DNA of 11,007 nucleotides from Planctomycetaceae bacterium (GTDB lineage: Bacteria > Planctomycetota > Planctomycetia > Pirellulales > Thermoguttaceae): the NCBI GenBank assembly GCA_031274045.1, contig JAISQS010000640.1, forward strand, positions 1-11,007, written 5' to 3'. The notes beneath the pieces are model-generated. The model had not been told where the DNA came from. It ran no database searches and saw nothing but the letters and a program-made list of their open reading frames with translations. Below are positions 6,648-11,007 of this stretch, piece after piece (position 1 is the stretch's first letter; every line of letters begins with the position of its first letter). The position numbers and the translations under genes are program-made.

Positions 6648-6653
6648 TATAAT
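6630..6653 (+). promoter_or_regulatory. Possible tRNA-Gly promoter
   Basis: A perfect TATAAT -10 box (6648-6653) faces the tRNA, with only a weak -35 (TTTGGA, about 16 bp upstream). It would start transcription near 6660, about 45 nt before the tRNA 5' end. It overlaps the start of the divergent kinase gene. Confidence 0.35.
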
Positions 6654-6705
6654 TCTCCGCCTCGTTGCTTTTGGTCGAGGGCATGTTCAAATTATTCAAA
6701 TCAAC

Positions 6706-6776
6706 GCGTCATTAGTGTAGTGGTAACACGATAGCTTCCCAAGCTGTAGTTGAGGGTTCGATTCCCTTATGACGCT
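6706..6776 (+). tRNA. tRNA-Gly (anticodon CCC)
   Basis: A complete cloverleaf of 71 nt reads GGG codons. The 7-bp acceptor stem, GCGTCAT with ATGACGC, is perfect. The D stem is GTGT/ACAC. The anticodon stem ATAGC/GCTGT (one G-U) carries loop TTCCCAA with CCC at 6738-6740. The variable loop is 4 nt. The T arm GAGGG/CCCTT has loop TTCGATT. The discriminator base is U (6776), as usual for bacterial tRNA-Gly. CCA is not encoded and must be added post-transcriptionally. It sits between the divergent kinase gene and the palindrome at 6789-6903. Confidence 0.95.
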
Positions 6777-6788
6777 CTCAAATACGAC

Positions 6789-6903
6789 AACTTCTAACTA
6801 ATCTATCTTTAACGCGAAAAAGCGATTTTTAAGACAATGTTTATTAAAATTTAGCGTGTTTTGTATTTTCGCGTGTTTCGCGTTGAAGATAGTTTTTAGA
6901 AGT
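6789..6903. repeat. Large imperfect palindrome downstream of the tRNA
   Basis: Left-arm blocks at 6789-6797, 6803-6809 and 6811-6819 are perfectly complementary, in order, to 6895-6903, 6885-6891 and 6875-6883. That makes 25 pairs, interrupted by one short asymmetric internal loop and one mismatch, around a 55-nt centre. It begins 13 bp after the tRNA. The arms contain AACGCGAAA and TTTCGCGTT. It could be an RNA processing structure, a mobile-element remnant or a protein-binding site. The sequence gives no name. Confidence 0.6.
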
Positions 6904-7423
6904 TACATTTTATCTATTTCGTCTATTTCGTATCTCGAAAAAATTTGTTTCGGTTTTATCTTTTGGTGCGACGGAGGATTTTTTCTTTTTGGTGTTTTTG
7001 CGATTTTTTGGCGGATGTCTTACTTGCATATTAGGTAAATTCGGAAAAATCATCGCGCGAAAAAATATTTTCTTGACATTTTCGCTACTTTTGGCATTTT
7101 TTTTCAAAATTGCTCTGGATATAAACCCGATCCATTTTGTATCATTCCCAAAATATTTTGTGGTTGAGATTTTTTGGGTTGTTGGTTTGGTTGGTCGGTT
7201 GGTTTGGATGATTTGTTTGTGAAACGTGATGGATCGATGTTTCACGTTTTTTGAGTTACTTGCGGTTGAGATGTTCGCCAATGTTCCCGTGTTTTCGTTC
7301 GTGGGCTAGGCGGAGTTTAATTTATATTTGTAGCTTTTTACGCATTGTGATCAACGAATTTTATAGTACGTTGTGTGTTTAATTACGCTACGTATCGTCA
7401 GACAAAATTAGGGGAGTATATTT
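6904..7423. other. Gene-poor stretch before the LysM gene
   Basis: No convincing gene is seen here. Open frames on both strands (plus 6989-7222, minus 7281-6910) are AT-rich, have no ribosome site I can defend and resemble nothing known to me. The stretch holds a tandem CTATTTCGT pair around 6913-6930 and the hairpin at 7219-7252. The end (7410-7416, AGGGGAG) is the ribosome site of the LysM gene. A TATAGT box near 7361 might be its -10, but I find no matching -35. Confidence 0.5.
7219..7252 (+). terminator. Hairpin with six T, terminator candidate
   Basis: AAACGTGA (7222-7229) pairs with TCACGTTT (7242-7249) over a 12-nt loop. An alternative pairing uses GTGAAAC (7219-7225) with GTTTCAC (7239-7245). 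A run of six T (7247-7252) overlaps the right arm. It faces the plus strand, so it could end a transcript from the tRNA side and insulate the LysM gene. Confidence 0.45.
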
Positions 7424-10400
7424 GTGAAAAAACTGAAGGCATTGAAAATTTTTGGTATTGTTATCGTTGTCTGTTTTGCGTTTTTTGGGGTGTATAAGTT
7501 GTTCAAACCGGCACCTGTTATTGATATTCCGCAGGGTGACGTTGAGTATTTGCGTAATCTTGGGCTTGGCGTGGCGTTGGATGGCAAGGCAACGGATACC
7601 GGAGTTTCGCCGTTGTTTGGGGCTGTTGAGGGAATTTTGCCGCTTGATTCGACCGGCGGCAACCACTCCCAAATTCCTCCCGTAAATTTCGGCAACGACT
7701 CCGCGCCGCCGTTCGACTCCGGCGCAAACCAAGCACCGCCATTCATCCAACAATCGGCAACAAACGCAAACACAAACGCAAACGCGAACAACAACGCAAA
7801 CGATAGCACCGGCAATGCGCCGCTTTGGAATCCAACCCCAAACGTAGTACCGCCGCTCTTCTCTAATACTCCGCCTGCCGCTTTGCAAAATCCAGTACAA
7901 GATTCAGCGCAAAATGTTTTGCAAAATTCAGCCGACAATATCTTGCCGAACACGGATCCGGCGATTCCGCCAAGTACGTCAACTTCGTCTTTACCAAGTG
8001 TACCGTTGACGAGTGTTCCAAATTCCGGCGTGTCTTCGTCGGGTGAGTTGCTGTCAAGCACTCCGCCGTCGTATCATTTGGCTTCGGCTGATTCGTCGCC
8101 GCATTTGCCGAGTTCGTCAAACGTACCGCCGCCGCAACCCGCGCCGTCTTTGCCCAATGAACCAGCGGCGAAAGTTGCTACATCAAGTTCGCAATACGGC
8201 TCGCAATATCACGCCCCGCCAATCGCCATACCAGCACAACTCCTGACAAACAACAACCAAAACCAAGCAGAACAAAAACAAGCTGATAACACTCCCAAAA
8301 TTCCAACCACACCGCCAAGTCCGAATATCACCGAAAACAATACACCAATCCAACCAACAGAATTTCCTTTCGGAACATCTGCACCCGCCAACCCTGTCAA
8401 TCCCGTCAACCCCGCCAATCAAGGAACATTGAACACAAACAAAGACGAAATTTGGAATCGATCAACACAAACTCCAGACCAACTAAATCAACCAAATCAA
8501 CCAACTCCGTTTTTGTCATTGCCGTCAACACCGCCGTCTTCAATGTCGGCAGTAGTTGCCCCGCCAGCTCAAAACGTAAATTCACAATCTCTCCCGACCG
8601 GAACAGAACTTGATGGTCAAGCAAACAGCAATCCATCCCAAACAAATAGTGTCGGTCAAATAAATATTGCCGGCAATAATTCCGGTGCTGTTTTGCAATC
8701 GCCGCCGAATAATTCGAATAATGTTGCGCCATCGATTGCGTCATACGTTGCGCCGCCGGTTGTGCGGTCAGAAGTGCCGCATGTTCATGGGCAAAATTTC
8801 GCTTCAAATGTTGCCGGATACGATCCGCATGTTTTGGTAACAAATAATCAGCAAGAAAAGTTTGCGCCGAATTTGTTCACACCGACTTCTTTGACAAACC
8901 AACAATTGTCATCATCGGCATCTGCGTTATCGGCACCGGCGTTATCGGCACCGGCATCGTCGAATCCGCCGCAGAATTATTTGTCTAATTCGTCAAATAC
9001 ATTGCCAACAGCTACATCAACTACATCGTCAACAACAGCATCGACAACAACACAATCATCGACAACAACGCCGCCGTCAATACCGCAATCGCAACCGCCG
9101 TTGTCAACACCGCCGATAGCATTGTATCCAAGTGATCCGGATTATTATTCGTCGGCTGTTCCGATTTCTGTTAGGTCGGCTGGTGCGGTTGAAGCGGTTA
9201 CGGTTGTGCGTGACGCGCCGCAGAATTTGTCCGATTCGGACGCGGACGTTCGTAAAAACATAACGTTATCGGATCCGTTGTACTCAACATCATCGGCAAC
9301 AACTTATACCATGCCGACGTATTCGCCTTCGCATTCGCCGCAACAGTTCGGCGATGTTGATAATTTGGACAACAATCAAAATCGGATTAGGTTATTGCCG
9401 ATTGTTGTCGAACCGCAACCGCTTCCGGCACAGCGCGAGAGTCAATCAACAAGCAACAGATACACAACCAACAATAACAACTCCCAAAATAATAATCCAC
9501 AACAAACACCAACAAAAGAAAATCAAAGTAACACAAATTCGACAAACGACTCGTCTAATTTGTGGGACGGTTATCTGAAAATGACAAGCAAGAGCAACGA
9601 AGCAATCCTTTCACCCGACAAAAATATTACCGACAACATCGCGCCGCGCATTGCGTTTGCGCAAGGCGAATCGAATGTTGGCGATTCGCCGGTTGCGTCC
9701 GGTAACCAGACATCCGCAATGCCGCCGCAGAGTCTTTTGAATAACAGCAACTCAGTCAGTTTAGCAAACACACGAAACACTCCGAACACACAAAACGCCC
9801 AAAACAATTCAGGCATTTTGAGTATTCCGAACGGTGCTATCACTAACGAAAACCGCGACGGCGTAATTGCGACAACATCCATCAACTACACAATCGCCGG
9901 ACTAAATCCGAATAATAATTTGATAAAATCCGAGTATTCGGAAAATACAAGAATCAACAGCCGACCGGGCAACGAATTTACCAACGATGGCATCGCAAAG
10001 AATCCTGAACGCAATGATAACATTGCGGGTGAAATACCCGCGATTCCGTTTGTTTCGCCGCCGATTGAGCCGCATCCGGTTATGGTTACGACGGATTTGA
10101 CATCGGAAAATTTACTGCAAAACTATAACTTAAACAATTATCGTAACAATAAATCACAAGCGTCCCAAGTCCGCGAATCGACAACAAACCTCGTGACCGA
10201 ACAGATACGTCAGTTCAATACCGGCGAACACCACAAAATGCACAACGCCTTCATCCAACTTGCGAAGTTGTACGGTCGATCTGATTTGAGTGATGTTGAG
10301 CGTGATTATGTTGCGCCGACGTTGGACAGGTTGGCGTTGGAGTTAATTTATTCGTCGCAGCATCACGTCCTCGAACCGCCGTACCGCGTCAAGGCAGGCG

Positions 10401-10816
10401 ATACCATCGAATCAATAGCAAAACAATTCAACATCTCACCGGAATTACTTTGCAAAATAAACGGATTAAACAGAACCGAACAACTCGCAACAGGAAACGA
10501 ACTCAAAGTAATTCTAGGTCAATTTGACGCGAAAATTCATACTAAAAGAGGCGAGTTGACGTTGTTGCTGGGCGGACTTTACGCGGGGAGGTTTCCGGTT
10601 GTAATCGGTCGCGGAATAGTAAACGTCAAAGGCGAATTTCTCATAAAAAGCAAAGCCATCATAAAATCAACAAAAATTTTAACATTGACCAACGGCATCA
10701 CATTGACCGGCTTGGACAAACAAATTTCACAAGATTCATTAGGCGTATCGCAAGAAAATATTGAGGAATTATTTGACATTTTGACGGAGAAATCGGTTAT
10801 CGTGATAACAGATTAG
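7424..10816 (+). CDS. Membrane-anchored LysM protein with degenerate L,D-transpeptidase-like C-terminus
   Basis: The 1,130-residue protein starts at GTG, 7 nt after AGGGGAG. Residues 9-28 form one transmembrane segment after MKKLKALK, so the rest is predicted outside the cytoplasm. About 900 residues of low complexity follow (Pro, Asn, Ser, Thr, Gln), with AN, NPVNP, STTTQSS and ALSAP-type runs. A folded region begins near 920 (HKMHNAFIQLAKLYGRSDLSDVERDYVAPTLDRLALELIYS, in parts). A LysM domain at about 987-1031 (YRVKAGDTIESIAKQF, then ELLCKINGL) should bind peptidoglycan-type glycans. The tail, 1034-1128, keeps YkuD family marks (GELTLLLGGLYAGRFPVVIGR; ENIEELFDILTEKSVIVI). The catalytic His and Cys positions hold Thr1095 and Ser1105, and the middle is shortened. 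It is probably a wall-binding scaffold, not an enzyme. The gene stands alone. Confidence 0.87.
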   Translation: MKKLKALKIFGIVIVVCFAFFGVYKLFKPAPVIDIPQGDVEYLRNLGLGVALDGKATDTGVSPLFGAVEGILPLDSTGGNHSQIPPVNFGNDSAPPFDSGANQAPPFIQQSATNANTNANANNNANDSTGNAPLWNPTPNVVPPLFSNTPPAALQNPVQDSAQNVLQNSADNILPNTDPAIPPSTSTSSLPSVPLTSVPNSGVSSSGELLSSTPPSYHLASADSSPHLPSSSNVPPPQPAPSLPNEPAAKVATSSSQYGSQYHAPPIAIPAQLLTNNNQNQAEQKQADNTPKIPTTPPSPNITENNTPIQPTEFPFGTSAPANPVNPVNPANQGTLNTNKDEIWNRSTQTPDQLNQPNQPTPFLSLPSTPPSSMSAVVAPPAQNVNSQSLPTGTELDGQANSNPSQTNSVGQINIAGNNSGAVLQSPPNNSNNVAPSIASYVAPPVVRSEVPHVHGQNFASNVAGYDPHVLVTNNQQEKFAPNLFTPTSLTNQQLSSSASALSAPALSAPASSNPPQNYLSNSSNTLPTATSTTSSTTASTTTQSSTTTPPSIPQSQPPLSTPPIALYPSDPDYYSSAVPISVRSAGAVEAVTVVRDAPQNLSDSDADVRKNITLSDPLYSTSSATTYTMPTYSPSHSPQQFGDVDNLDNNQNRIRLLPIVVEPQPLPAQRESQSTSNRYTTNNNNSQNNNPQQTPTKENQSNTNSTNDSSNLWDGYLKMTSKSNEAILSPDKNITDNIAPRIAFAQGESNVGDSPVASGNQTSAMPPQSLLNNSNSVSLANTRNTPNTQNAQNNSGILSIPNGAITNENRDGVIATTSINYTIAGLNPNNNLIKSEYSENTRINSRPGNEFTNDGIAKNPERNDNIAGEIPAIPFVSPPIEPHPVMVTTDLTSENLLQNYNLNNYRNNKSQASQVRESTTNLVTEQIRQFNTGEHHKMHNAFIQLAKLYGRSDLSDVERDYVAPTLDRLALELIYSSQHHVLEPPYRVKAGDTIESIAKQFNISPELLCKINGLNRTEQLATGNELKVILGQFDAKIHTKRGELTLLLGGLYAGRFPVVIGRGIVNVKGEFLIKSKAIIKSTKILTLTNGITLTGLDKQISQDSLGVSQENIEELFDILTEKSVIVITD
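8924..8953 (+). repeat. 15-bp perfect tandem duplication within the LysM linker
   Basis: GCGTTATCGGCACCG is repeated twice without a gap and encodes successive ALSAP units. It shows the linker growing by in-frame slippage or duplication. Similar but less exact runs encode AN repeats near 7763-7800. Confidence 0.8.
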
Positions 10817-10920
10817 ACGGCGGTAATCGTACAATATATTTTTTACACTTGAAATTTCCTCTTTTATAAATTTACAGTGAAAAATTGCTGATTATTTCGG
10901 ATTTTGTGGGGTAATGTTCT

Positions 10921-10956
10921 AACGATTTTTTTGATGACAACAGGTGATCGTTTTTT
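10921..10956 (+). terminator. Weak terminator candidate after the LysM gene
   Basis: AACGAT (10921-10926) pairs with ATCGTT (10947-10952) across a 20-nt loop, followed by T up to 10956. It is about 105 nt after the stop codon. The stem is short, so confidence is low. Confidence 0.3.
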
Positions 10957-11007
10957 GACTTTCAACAATTGGTGACAATGAACGTAAAGGAAGTGAGCAA
11001 CCCCGTA

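Noticed and set aside
6811..6834. Short hairpin plus T-run as tRNA terminator
   Set aside because: The stem is only three GC pairs, and the segment is better explained as part of the larger 6789-6903 palindrome.
6910..7281. Minus-strand 123-codon and plus-strand 77-codon open frames in the tRNA-LysM gap
   Set aside because: They overlap each other in AT-rich DNA, lack ribosome sites and recognisable motifs, and the minus frame runs through the terminator-like hairpin at 7219-7252.
7388..8061. Long minus-strand open frames opposite the LysM gene start (170 and 217 codons)
   Set aside because: They are low-complexity antisense shadows of the Pro/Ser/Asn-rich linker. The plus frame has a ribosome site, membrane anchor and conserved C-terminal domains.
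10978..11007. ATG with ten open codons to the window end
   Set aside because: Too short to judge. No clear ribosome site precedes it, and the AAGGAAG inside could itself be the ribosome site of a gene starting beyond the window.

Overview
The window reads as a chromosomal segment of a low-to-moderate GC bacterium, most likely a planctomycete (Planctomycetota). This rests on family resemblance recognised by eye, not on a search. The acetolactate synthase, the histidine kinase with its GAGHEINNPLA box, the two-helix membrane protein with a C-terminal PH-like part, and the LysM protein with a YkuD-derived tail all look like planctomycete versions. The dispersed GC-hairpin repeats fit a repeat-rich host-associated or environmental member. 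Lineage confidence is about 0.7.

Layout. Positions 1-449 hold no gene: a hairpin at the extreme left, copy 1 of a ~190-bp dispersed repeat, and a short hexamer microsatellite. Positions 450-6647 carry five minus-strand genes, listed here in transcription order: a soluble histidine kinase (5655-6647), a DAHP synthase-chorismate mutase fusion (3764-4852), a membrane protein of unknown function (2933-3553), acetolactate synthase large subunit ilvB (989-2815) and ybeY (450-992, overlapping ilvB by 4 nt). A strong terminator separates the membrane protein from ilvB-ybeY. Positions 4871-5654 are a gene-free repeat island: a GC-hairpin repeat, a ~310-bp unit bounded by 23-bp perfect inverted repeats, and copy 2 of the dispersed repeat, butted end to end. 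A tRNA-Gly(CCC) lies at 6706-6776 on the plus strand, followed by a ~115-bp imperfect palindrome and a gene-free stretch to 7423. A single 1,130-codon plus-strand gene (7424-10816) encodes a membrane-anchored, extremely Pro/Asn/Ser/Thr-rich LysM protein whose C-terminal L,D-transpeptidase-like domain has lost its catalytic residues.

Function. The minus-strand genes are mostly housekeeping: branched-chain amino acid entry (ilvB), aromatic amino acid entry with built-in chorismate mutase, and ribosome maturation (ybeY). They are not one operon; only ilvB and ybeY are clearly coupled. The LysM protein probably acts at the cell envelope. No defence, phage, CRISPR or biosynthetic system is visible.

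The most unusual signals are: (1) alternating blocks of A/C-ending and G/T-ending synonymous codons inside single genes; (2) the pseudo-transpeptidase end of the LysM protein; (3) the inverted-repeat-bounded unit at 5141-5451; and (4) a possible small RNA between 3611 and 3766.
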